Source of the DNA: UKL13-2 sp031414695
Lineage (GTDB): Bacteria > Pseudomonadota > Gammaproteobacteria > Burkholderiales > Usitatibacteraceae
Direction: 5' to 3'
Assembly (NCBI GenBank): GCA_031414695.1
Contig: JANNWG010000057.1
Span: forward strand, 1 to 64,000
Length of the DNA: 64,000 nucleotides
A model generated the notes under the pieces. That model did no database searches. It was not told the DNA's origin and saw only the letters and a list, made by a program, of their open reading frames with translations. Positions 48,870 through 55,912 of the stretch are shown piece by piece. Numbering within the stretch: position 1 is the stretch's first letter; each line of letters opens with the position of its first letter. The translations under genes were made by a program, and so were the position numbers.

Positions 48870-49853
48870 ATGAAAAAGCCCATGCGCGTCGCTGTAACCG
48901 GAGCCGCCGGTCAAATCGGTTATTCCCTACTATTTCGCATTGCCTCTGGCGAAATGTTAGGGCGCGATCAACCCGTGATCTTGCAGCTGCTCGAAATTGC
49001 TGATGAAAAAGCGCAAAAAGCACTCAAGGGTGTGATGATGGAGTTAGATGATTGCGCTTTTCCATTGCTCGTCAGCATGAGCGCGCATTCAGACGCCATG
49101 ACCGCATTCAAAGATATTGATGTCGCACTGCTCGTCGGCGCGCGTCCACGTGGGCCAGGTATGGAGCGTAAAGATTTGTTAGAAGCTAACGGCGCTATCT
49201 TTACGGTGCAGGGTAGGGCGCTTGATGCCGTTGCCTCGCGCGACGTGAAGGTATTGGTCGTCGGCAATCCTGCCAACACTAACGCCTACATCGCCATGAA
49301 ATCGGCGCCAAATTTGCCGCGTGAAAATTTCACCGCCATGTTGAGGCTTGATCATAACCGCGCACTATCGCAGCTCGCTACCAAAACAGGTAAGCCAGTC
49401 GATAGTATCGAAAAAATGATTGTCTGGGGCAACCATTCCCCGACCATGTATCCAGACTATCGCTTCGCCTCCATCGGCGGTGCGCCCGCCCCAAGCGTGG
49501 TGGCCGATGAAGAATGGTACAAAAATACCTTCATCCCGACCGTCGGTAAACGCGGTGCGGCCATCATCGAAGCACGCGGCTTATCCTCCGCCGCCTCCGC
49601 CGCTAATGCTGCCATTGATCACATCCGCGATTGGGTGTTAGGCACCAACGGCAAATGGGTCACCATGGGCATCCCCTCAGACGGCAGCTACGGCATACCG
49701 GATGGCGTGATGTACGGCGTACCGGTGACTTGTGCAAACGGCAAATATGAGCGCATCACCGGCTTAGCAATAGATGAATTTTCACGCGCCAAAATGGATT
49801 TGACATTGAAGGAATTGGAAGAAGAGCGTCAAGGCGTGGCACATTTGTTGTAG
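48870..49853 (+). CDS. mdh: Malate dehydrogenase
   Basis: A 327-aa NAD-dependent malate dehydrogenase, interconverting malate and oxaloacetate in the TCA cycle in the cytoplasm. The Rossmann motif VTGAAGQIGYSLLFRIASG is at the N-terminus. GARPRGPGMERKDLLEANG holds the substrate-binding arginines of the mobile loop, VVGNPANTNAYIA follows, and LDHNRALSQLA then VWGNHSPTMYPDY supplies the catalytic His. Length and the C-terminal LKELEEERQGVAHLL match the betaproteobacterial MDH type closely. The start is supported by AAGGAG at 48859-48864 and a TATAAT promoter upstream. It stands alone, with a hairpin right after its stop codon. Confidence 0.97.
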   Translation: MKKPMRVAVTGAAGQIGYSLLFRIASGEMLGRDQPVILQLLEIADEKAQKALKGVMMELDDCAFPLLVSMSAHSDAMTAFKDIDVALLVGARPRGPGMERKDLLEANGAIFTVQGRALDAVASRDVKVLVVGNPANTNAYIAMKSAPNLPRENFTAMLRLDHNRALSQLATKTGKPVDSIEKMIVWGNHSPTMYPDYRFASIGGAPAPSVVADEEWYKNTFIPTVGKRGAAIIEARGLSSAASAANAAIDHIRDWVLGTNGKWVTMGIPSDGSYGIPDGVMYGVPVTCANGKYERITGLAIDEFSRAKMDLTLKELEEERQGVAHLL

Positions 49854-49859
49854 CGTTAT

Positions 49860-49906
49860 TTGATGCTGAGTAGGTTGAATCAGCATCAATTTGAATCAGC
49901 ATCAAT
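49860..49906 (+). terminator. Hairpin with duplicated 3' arm after mdh
   Basis: TTGATGCTGA (49860-49869) pairs perfectly with TCAGCATCAA (49880-49889), followed by TTT. The 16-mer TTGAATCAGCATCAAT holding the 3' arm is tandemly duplicated (49875-49890 and 49891-49906), so the 5' arm can pair with either copy. The position, six bases past the mdh stop, suggests a terminator or 3'-end stabiliser; the T-run is short. Confidence 0.45.
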
Positions 49907-49937
49907 GCCGCACGCTGTTTGAAGCGAATGAAAAACG

Positions 49938-50003
49938 AAAGTCCTTTATTAGCGGTGTATTTGGAGAGTAATGCCGCCAAAAACGCCGCCAATAGGGGAC
50001 TTT
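49938..50003. repeat. 66-bp palindromic repeat, copy 4
   Basis: AAAGTCCTTTATTAGCGG (49938-49955) pairs with CCGCCAATAGGGGACTTT (49986-50003) across 18 positions with a few G-T pairs. It is 66 bases long, like copy 2. The interior aligns with copy 1. It lies between mdh and the CIA30-like gene. Confidence 0.7.
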
Positions 50004-50104
50004 GTCATTTTATTTTTACTTGGTTGCTGCTTTATTGGTCTTCATACTTATATTTATTACTTCAGTGCGAACGTCTGCTCAAACTGAGGTTTTTTTACAA
50101 AGAA

Positions 50105-50725
50105 ATGTTGAAAATGAAACCTGTGTCAAAAAGTCTTGGACGCTCTGCAGCTATCGCATTGTCTGCTTCGCTAGTAGCGCTATCAGCTTACGCGGATACG
50201 CCTGCCACGTCAGTTATGCCACCTAAGTCACACGACCAGTTTCGTTTTGACTCGGCGGTGACGGTTGCCGAGTGGTCGCCCACAGATGATCGTGTCATGG
50301 GCGGCATTTCGCAGAGTCGCATGCGTCACGATCCACTCGGTCATGCTGTTTTTGAGGGCAACATGTCGTTAGCGCGCAATGGCGGATTTGCTTCCGTGCG
50401 CGCCTCTGCTGCTGCACCGCCACTTACAGTAACGCACTATATTTTGGAAGTACGTGGTGACGGCAAACGCTACATGCTCAATATGCGCACATCAGGTAGA
50501 TTTGATGGCGTGAGCTATCAAGCAAGTTTCGATACAACAGCGGGTACTTGGATCACCGTATCGCTGCCGGTCAACGTCTTTATGCCCACATTTCGCGGGC
50601 AACGCGTCAGCAACGCGCCACCGCTCGATCCGGCCATAGTGCGGCAGCTTGGCCTCATGATTTCCGACAAGCAAGAAGGCAAGTTTCAGCTTGATGTCCG
50701 GCGGATTTCAGTTTCAGGTCGCTAA
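50105..50725 (+). CDS. Exported CIA30-family protein
   Basis: A 206-aa protein of the CIA30 (NDUFAF1-like, galactose-binding-type) family. The core is DDRVMGGISQSRMRHDPLGHAVFEGNMSLARNGGFASVRA, then DGKRYMLNMRTS, SYQASFDTTAGTWITVSLPVNVFMPTFRG and IRQLGLMISDKQEGKFQLDVRRI, all typical. The family is named after a mitochondrial complex I assembly factor, but bacterial members are of unknown role. A signal peptide (AAIALSASLVALSAYA) sends it to the periplasm. ATG 50105 or ATG 50114 is the likely start; the open frame runs back to 49919, but that extension overlaps the 66-bp repeat and lacks any family match. The ribosome binding site is weak. Confidence 0.8.
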   Translation: MLKMKPVSKSLGRSAAIALSASLVALSAYADTPATSVMPPKSHDQFRFDSAVTVAEWSPTDDRVMGGISQSRMRHDPLGHAVFEGNMSLARNGGFASVRASAAAPPLTVTHYILEVRGDGKRYMLNMRTSGRFDGVSYQASFDTTAGTWITVSLPVNVFMPTFRGQRVSNAPPLDPAIVRQLGLMISDKQEGKFQLDVRRISVSGR

Positions 50726-50756
50726 TCAACTCCGCTGCAATTTAAGTCAACTTAAG

Positions 50757-50785
50757 TTCACATCCGCCTCGGCAAGTGGTAAACT
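50757..50785 (+). promoter_or_regulatory. Probable tRNA-Ser promoter
   Basis: TTCACA (50757-50762) and TAAACT (50780-50785) are 17 bp apart, 13 bases before the tRNA-Ser gene. This spacing suits a tRNA transcription start a few bases upstream of the mature 5' end. Confidence 0.5.
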
Positions 50786-50798
50786 GCGTGCCTTCCTA

Positions 50799-50888
50799 GG
50801 AGGTGTGGCCGAGCGGTTTAAGGCACTGGTCTTGAAAACCAGCGATGGCGCGAGTCATCCGTGAGTTCGAATCTCACCGCCTCCGCCA
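50799..50888 (+). tRNA. tRNA-Ser (anticodon TGA)
   Basis: This 90-nt class II tRNA has acceptor arms GGAGGTG and CGCCTCC (one G-T pair), a discriminator G and encoded CCA. There is a long variable arm after the anticodon stem CTGGT/ACCAG. The loop CTTGAAA gives anticodon TGA (reads TCA, serine). A T-run follows immediately and may help termination. Confidence 0.95.
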
Positions 50889-50981
50889 GTTTTTTTCTAC
50901 ACAGTTCGCTTTTTAGCCAGTCTGATTTAGCCAATTCAATTCAAGCGCGAACGATATCCACTGAACGATACCAAAGCGTTC

Positions 50982-53156
50982 ATGCGCCAAACAGCCTTCT
51001 GCCCACAAAACAATTATCTGCTCCATCTGCAATCTTGCGTTGCGGTAATGTTGACGTTGTTTGCATTGTCGTATGCACCTTTAATGTTGGCGGCTGAAGA
51101 AATCGTTGTCACCTCCACCGCCACACGCTTGCCCTTGCCGCTAACCGAGTCGCCAGGTGCTGTTGATGTTGTTAACGTGGATGCATTGCGCGGCGCTTCA
51201 GCGGGCATTGACCTCTCCGAATTTCTATCGCGTGTGCCAGGGCTCAATATTCAGCATCGTCACAATTACGCGCAGGATACGCAAATCAGTGCGCGTGGCT
51301 TTGGTGCGCGGGCTTCGTTTGGTATTCGCGGCATACGTATTTACGTGGACGATATTCCGGTGACCATTCCCGATGGGCAAGCGCAGGGAGCGTTAATTCC
51401 GTTAGCTGCGCTGAGTCAGCTTGATATATTGCGCGGGCCTTGGTCGCTGGCTTATGGCAATGCGGCGGGTGGGGTTATTGCAGCGACGACGATGATTCCG
51501 CAGGGTGATTTCATCGCCTCCACGCGGCTATGGCGTGGACAAGATGGCGTGGCGGTGGAATCGCTGCAATTAAGCGGCGCGCCGACTGATGCTGTGGCGG
51601 GTCTTATCAGTTGGCAGCAATTTCAAACCGACGGCTATCGCGCGCAAAGTGCCGCCAAACGTGAGCAGCTTTATGCGAAGTTCGCGCTGAAGTTGCCGAC
51701 GCAATCAACACTCATGCTAACGCTGAACAAAATAGACCAGCCGTTAAGCCTTGATCCGCTTGGCTTAACGGCAACGCAATTGGCTGAAAACCCCCGCCAG
51801 TCGGGCACTAGCGCCATTTTATTTAATACGCGCAAAACAATTGCCCATCAGCAAATTGGCGCGGTACTCACGCATGCGTTTCAAGCAATGTCAGCAAAAA
51901 TAATTGCCTACCAAGGTCAACGTCAAGTCGTGCAATTTTTATCAACACCAGTAGCCGCGCAACTAGCGGCAACGAGTGCAGGTGGTGTGATTGACTTGGA
52001 TCGTGATTTTGCTGGTGTGGGCGTGCGCCTTAGCAATACGCAAAACGGCAATAACGTTCTGCAATGGCTCTTCGGCTTAGATATTGATTCAGCAAAAGAC
52101 AATCGGCTCGGGGCGGAAAATTTTCGTCAAATAGACGCGATCAATCGCATACTCGGTGAGCGCGGCAATCTGCGACGTGATGAAACCAATCATCAGCGTA
52201 GCGCCGATATTTTTGTGCAAATAAGTATGCCGCTCGATGGCGCATGGCGCGCCTATGCGGGTATGCGCCAGAGCCGTCTTAAATTTAGCGTAGTAGATCG
52301 CTACATTCGCCCCGGCAATGTGGATGATTCCGGCGAACGTAAATTTGCCGCGTTGTCGCCAGCGTTAGGTGTGGTCAATGTTTGGGGTGCTAAAAATTTT
52401 CTGAGTACATTTCACCTAAGTCTTGGTCAGGGTTTTGAAACGCCGACAGCCGCTGAGCAAGCGTATCGGGCGGACCAACAAAGTGGCATTAACTTTAATC
52501 TGCGCGCAAGTCGTAATCGGCAAATGGAGTTGGGCTATCGGCTGGCTTCTAAACGCATGGATATTCGCGCAACCGTATTTGCGATACAAAGCATTGATGA
52601 AATTGTATCGGCAAATACGGTAGCCGGACGCAGCAGCTTTCAAAATGCGCGCGGCACATCGCGTACGGGCACCGAGCTCGCATGGCGCTGGACGCCTGAC
52701 GTGAATTGGCAAACCAACGTGGCTTGGACAACAATACGTGCGCGTTTGACTGATGATTATTTGGCAGGGGTTGGCAGTCAAGCACGATTAATTCGTGCTG
52801 GTAATCTGCTTCCCGCGGTACCTACGCAAAACTTGTATGCAGATATTGGTTGGCGGCAGGGATTGTCAGGATTTTCAGCACAGATAGAAATGGTAGCGCG
52901 CGCGGCCATGTTTGCCGACGATGCTAATCTAGCGAAGGCCGCTGGTAATGCTCGATTGAATGCGCGCATTGGCTACCAATGGCCGCTACAAATTGCTGGT
53001 GTTAGCGGTGAACTCGCCTCAACCATTCGCATCGAAAATGCGTTAGATAGGCGCGATGTTGGCAGCGTCATTGTTAATGATACTAATCAACGTTTCTTCG
53101 AGCCATCACCTGCCAGAAGCGTCTTGGTTGGACTTTCTGGCAAACTACGGTTTTAG
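50982..53156 (+). CDS. pqqU: TonB-dependent receptor, PqqU (YncD)-like
   Basis: A 724-aa TonB-dependent outer-membrane receptor. After a signal peptide ending LMLAA comes the TonB box region EEIVVTSTATR. The plug domain follows, with LSEFLSRVPGLNIQHRHNYAQDTQISARGFGARASFGIRG and LDILRGPWSLAYGNAAGG, then a 22-strand barrel ending in Phe (SGKLRF). Several blocks match what I know of E. coli YncD/PqqU: NYAQD, GQGFETPTAAEQAYRADQQSG, GNVDDSG, and GSVIVNDTNQRFFEPSPAR. PqqU is the receptor for the cofactor PQQ. The next gene, 34 bases on, encodes a PQQ-dependent dehydrogenase, which strongly supports that substrate. The start at 50982 gives a slightly long signal; an internal Met (MLTLFALSY) is possible. 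Confidence 0.85.
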   Translation: MRQTAFCPQNNYLLHLQSCVAVMLTLFALSYAPLMLAAEEIVVTSTATRLPLPLTESPGAVDVVNVDALRGASAGIDLSEFLSRVPGLNIQHRHNYAQDTQISARGFGARASFGIRGIRIYVDDIPVTIPDGQAQGALIPLAALSQLDILRGPWSLAYGNAAGGVIAATTMIPQGDFIASTRLWRGQDGVAVESLQLSGAPTDAVAGLISWQQFQTDGYRAQSAAKREQLYAKFALKLPTQSTLMLTLNKIDQPLSLDPLGLTATQLAENPRQSGTSAILFNTRKTIAHQQIGAVLTHAFQAMSAKIIAYQGQRQVVQFLSTPVAAQLAATSAGGVIDLDRDFAGVGVRLSNTQNGNNVLQWLFGLDIDSAKDNRLGAENFRQIDAINRILGERGNLRRDETNHQRSADIFVQISMPLDGAWRAYAGMRQSRLKFSVVDRYIRPGNVDDSGERKFAALSPALGVVNVWGAKNFLSTFHLSLGQGFETPTAAEQAYRADQQSGINFNLRASRNRQMELGYRLASKRMDIRATVFAIQSIDEIVSANTVAGRSSFQNARGTSRTGTELAWRWTPDVNWQTNVAWTTIRARLTDDYLAGVGSQARLIRAGNLLPAVPTQNLYADIGWRQGLSGFSAQIEMVARAAMFADDANLAKAAGNARLNARIGYQWPLQIAGVSGELASTIRIENALDRRDVGSVIVNDTNQRFFEPSPARSVLVGLSGKLRF

Positions 53157-53190
53157 TTTTTTATCGTTATTTTTTTGATTGGAATACTCA

Positions 53191-54390
53191 ATGTCGAATG
53201 CTATTTTTAGTCATGCCAAATTAAACTTATTTGCTGTTCTTCTTGCTGGTATCGTGCCAATTGCAACGGCACAAACCAATAAAACCTTCGACTCTAAAGA
53301 ATACAAATTGCGCGCCTCTACTGTGGTAAGTGGATTAAAAAATCCGTGGGGGATGACGTTTTTGCCGGATGGACGCATGATCGTCACTGAGCGTCGCGGC
53401 AATATGCGCCTTATCGAGAAAAATAAATTAGTGGCTGCCGCTATTGAAGGCATACCCAAAGCGACTGAGTTTGGTCAGGGCGGTTTACTCGATGTGGCGG
53501 TGCATCCTAAGTATGCGGAAAATGGCTGGATCTACTGGAGTTATAACGCGGTTGAAGGTGGCCTACACGGCACTGAAGTCGCGCGTGGCAAATTAGGCGG
53601 GACTAACGAAAAGCCAGTGATGACGAATGTAGAGGTGCTTTTCAAAATGTCGCCAAAGTCAGATCGCGGTCTTCATTTTGGTTCGCGCATTGTCTTTGAC
53701 CGTGATGGATATTTGTATGTGACGTTTGGTGATAGAGGTGATAGCCCCGCGAAAGGTGCGAATCACCGCGCCCAGCAGCTAAACGACCATGCTGGCAAGA
53801 CAATCCGCCTATTCGACGATGGCAAAGTGCCGCCCGATAATCCATTTGTGAAAACGCCAAATGCTAAGCCAGAAATTTTCACCTACGGCAACCGCAACAT
53901 TCAAGGAGCAGCGCTAAATCCTGCGACCAATAAAGTATGGTCACACGAGCACGGCCCGCAGGGAGGTGATGAAATCAATATCTTGAATGCGGGTAACAAT
54001 TACGGCTGGCCTGTTATCACCTATGGCGTGAATTACGGGGTGGCCACAAAAATTGGTGAGGGCGTGGAGAAGGCGGGGTTGATGTCACCGTTATTGCAAT
54101 GGACGCCGTCGATTGCGGTATCAGGCATGGCTTTTGTCGGCAGCGATGGTAACGGCGGCGCGCGCACCACCGCATTTACAAAATGGCGTGGCAATGTTTT
54201 AGTCGGCGCATTAGCGGGGCAGGTGGTGATACGCGTCGTGCTTGACGGTGACAAAGTGGTTTCACAAGAACGTTTGTTTGAGCGCGAGCTGGGTCGCATA
54301 CGTGATGTACGCCAAGGTCCTGATGGCAATATTTATCTGCTCACTGACTCGTCCGATGGAGAGCTGATTCGCATCGCACCTGAAAAGTAA
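53191..54390 (+). CDS. PQQ-dependent aldose sugar dehydrogenase
   Basis: A 399-aa periplasmic six-bladed beta-propeller quinoprotein of the soluble glucose/aldose sugar dehydrogenase (YliI/Asd) family, oxidising sugars to lactones with PQQ. A signal peptide ends PIATAQ. Family blocks in order: LKNPWGMTFLPDGRMIVTERRG, FGQGGLLDVAVHPKYAENGWIY, DRGLHFGSRIVFDRDGYLYVTFGDRGD (catalytic His and calcium site region), FTYGNRNIQGAALNP, WSHEHGPQGGDEINIL and NYGWPVITYG. ATG 53191 is chosen; the frame extends to a TTG at 53179 only. It sits between the PqqU-like receptor and cytochrome b561, so PQQ supply, catalysis and electron delivery appear grouped. No pqq biosynthesis genes are in the window. Confidence 0.92.
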   Translation: MSNAIFSHAKLNLFAVLLAGIVPIATAQTNKTFDSKEYKLRASTVVSGLKNPWGMTFLPDGRMIVTERRGNMRLIEKNKLVAAAIEGIPKATEFGQGGLLDVAVHPKYAENGWIYWSYNAVEGGLHGTEVARGKLGGTNEKPVMTNVEVLFKMSPKSDRGLHFGSRIVFDRDGYLYVTFGDRGDSPAKGANHRAQQLNDHAGKTIRLFDDGKVPPDNPFVKTPNAKPEIFTYGNRNIQGAALNPATNKVWSHEHGPQGGDEINILNAGNNYGWPVITYGVNYGVATKIGEGVEKAGLMSPLLQWTPSIAVSGMAFVGSDGNGGARTTAFTKWRGNVLVGALAGQVVIRVVLDGDKVVSQERLFERELGRIRDVRQGPDGNIYLLTDSSDGELIRIAPEK

Positions 54391-54393
54391 AAA

Positions 54394-55065
54394 ATGAAAA
54401 CTGTCCGTGTTTGGGATGTGCCGATACGGCTTTTTCATTGGCTGCTGGTGCTTGCCATCATTGGCTTATTCACCACGGGCAAGCTCGGTGGCAATTGGAT
54501 GCAATGGCACGAGCGCATCGGCTACTTTGTTTTAGGTTTGATTTTATTTCGCATTTTGTGGGGTGTAGTCGGCAGCCGTCATGCACGATTTAGTAATTTC
54601 GTTCGCGGGCCAAAAACAATATTTGGCTACATGAAAGCATTTACTAAAAAAGACGCGCCACATTATCTTGGACACAATCCCATGGGCGCTTTGTCAGTCG
54701 TGGCAATACTCTTGGTCGTCGGTTTTCAAGCGGTGAGTGGTTTATTTGCGGATGACGACATCATGCTGCGTGGCCCTTACGCGGCGGCGGTAGGCACTGA
54801 TTGGTCGAGCTTAATCACTAAGCTACATAAGTGGAATTCCGATTTGATTTTGATTCTCATCGGCTTACATGTGGCGGCAATTTTGTATTACGTATTGGTG
54901 AAAAAAGACGCCTTAATTAAACCCATGTTCACAGGTGAAAAGCCCAATATTGGCGGGCAGTTTGAAGCAAATACGCCTGAAATAAGCCGTCCCTATTGGG
55001 TTTTGATGATTGTATTGTTGTTTGTCGCAACGGTGGTTTATCTCGTGACCAATCGTTTTTTTTAG
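54394..55065 (+). CDS. Cytochrome b561-type membrane protein
   Basis: A 223-aa diheme cytochrome b of the b561/Ni,Fe-hydrogenase type. The start is MKTVRVWDVPIRLFHWLLVL with H15. H39 lies in WHERIGYFVLG, and two late histidines in LHKWNSDLILILIGLHVAAILYYVL complete the likely heme ligands. Four core transmembrane helices plus a fifth at the C-terminus (VLMIVLLFVATVVYLV) are seen. It begins three bases after the stop codon of the sugar dehydrogenase, so the two are surely co-transcribed. The natural inference is that it carries electrons from the periplasmic PQQ enzyme to the quinone pool or a cytochrome. A strong terminator follows. Confidence 0.9.
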   Translation: MKTVRVWDVPIRLFHWLLVLAIIGLFTTGKLGGNWMQWHERIGYFVLGLILFRILWGVVGSRHARFSNFVRGPKTIFGYMKAFTKKDAPHYLGHNPMGALSVVAILLVVGFQAVSGLFADDDIMLRGPYAAAVGTDWSSLITKLHKWNSDLILILIGLHVAAILYYVLVKKDALIKPMFTGEKPNIGGQFEANTPEISRPYWVLMIVLLFVATVVYLVTNRFF

Positions 55066-55088
55066 CGAGCGCATAAATTGAGGCAATA

Positions 55089-55125
55089 AAAAACGCCGCA
55101 CTGTCTTTGACAGCGCGGCGTTTTT
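55089..55125. terminator. Bidirectional Rho-independent terminator
   Basis: AAAAACGCCGC (55089-55099) pairs with GCGGCGTTTTT (55115-55125). The inner stem CTGTC/GACAG continues it after one mismatch, around a TTT loop. A-tract and T-tract flank both sides, fitting termination for both the cytochrome b561 gene (plus) and the cytochrome c' gene (minus), which converge here. Confidence 0.92.
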
Positions 55126-55139
55126 ATTGTGGCGAAAAA

Positions 55140-55604
55140 CTATTTATTTCTATAGTCGTCGTGACACGCTTTGCACGTTGCGCCCGTCGCACCAAATTGT
55201 TTTTTGATGTCGTCAAATGATGCCGTGCGTGACACTTGTGCAAGCTTGGCCGTTTCTGCATTCATCTTATCCATCTTCGCTTTGAAATCATCTTGCTTGA
55301 CCCAAATTTCTGGCTTTGCTTTGGTAGGTAATTTATCGGTGCCCTTATCTGAGCCCGCGCTAAAACCTTCATGCGCAAGTGGTGCCATTTGCGCGACGAT
55401 ACCTGCAGCGCGTGCAAACGCTTCTTTGTCATAAGGCTTATCGCCTCTTACCATTGGTGCCATCGTGCCGCCAAAATGGTAGCCCATGACAGCGTAAACC
55501 GATTGGCGATATTTGATGGCAATTTCAGCAGGTGTTTGTGCGACGGCAGTGACCGATATTCCCAACAGGAGGGCAGTAGAAGTTAGGGCAGTGAATTTAT
55601 TCAT
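55140..55604 (-). CDS. Cytochrome c' (class II c-type cytochrome)
   Basis: A 154-aa periplasmic cytochrome. A signal peptide of 22 residues ends TAVAQ. The mature protein is a predicted four-helix bundle with the family start ...IKYRQSVYAVMGYHFGGTMAPMVRGD. The heme motif CKACH lies at the very C-terminus (residues 144-148), the hallmark of cytochromes c'. These proteins bind NO or other small gases, or carry electrons. ATG 55604 is chosen because the longer frame begins with a TTG at 55616. It is convergent with the PQQ-dehydrogenase operon across a shared terminator. Upstream on the same strand is a small membrane protein gene. Confidence 0.92.
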   Translation of the reverse strand: MNKFTALTSTALLLGISVTAVAQTPAEIAIKYRQSVYAVMGYHFGGTMAPMVRGDKPYDKEAFARAAGIVAQMAPLAHEGFSAGSDKGTDKLPTKAKPEIWVKQDDFKAKMDKMNAETAKLAQVSRTASFDDIKKQFGATGATCKACHDDYRNK

Positions 55605-55714
55605 TTTGGCTCGCAAAAAAAAAGTTAGCTGGCTTGGAATTAGAAGTTAGGTAAGCGATTAGTACCAAATATAATTTACACCTTAATCCAGAAGGTGTCT
55701 AACAGCAGCGCTGG

Positions 55715-55885
55715 CTAGTTTGGCTGATTCATTTTGGCATCTGCATCAGTTTTTGCTTTAGTCAGCTTTTCGGCTGCGGCTTTTTTCTTGTCACGATCGA
55801 GCGAGACAAATTGCCAAACAAAAAAAATGAACAGAATGCCGAATGTAGCCAGCAATTCGATTAAACCTAAGTTATTCGCAATCAT
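55715..55885 (-). CDS. Small single-span membrane protein, 56 aa
   Basis: A short frame of 57 codons including the stop, in the gap between cytochrome c' and the crtD-like gene. AAGGATAAAA just before the ATG at 55885 is a good ribosome binding site. The N-terminal half is one membrane helix (LIELLATFGILFIFFVWQFV), and the rest is a charged Lys/Ala/Asp helix (DRDKKKAAAEKLTKAKTDA), a common design for small components of respiratory or membrane complexes. No family is recognised. It lies on the same strand as both neighbours, 110 bases before the cytochrome c' start and 27 bases after the crtD-like stop. Confidence 0.65.
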   Translation of the reverse strand: MIANNLGLIELLATFGILFIFFVWQFVSLDRDKKKAAAEKLTKAKTDADAKMNQPN

Positions 55886-55912
55886 TTTTATCCTTAAATT
55901 CGCATTAAATCA

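Noticed and set aside
49919..50104. N-terminal extension of the CIA30-like protein
   Set aside because: The extra 62 codons overlap the 66-bp repeat and lack homology and a ribosome binding site; the signal peptide follows the later ATG.
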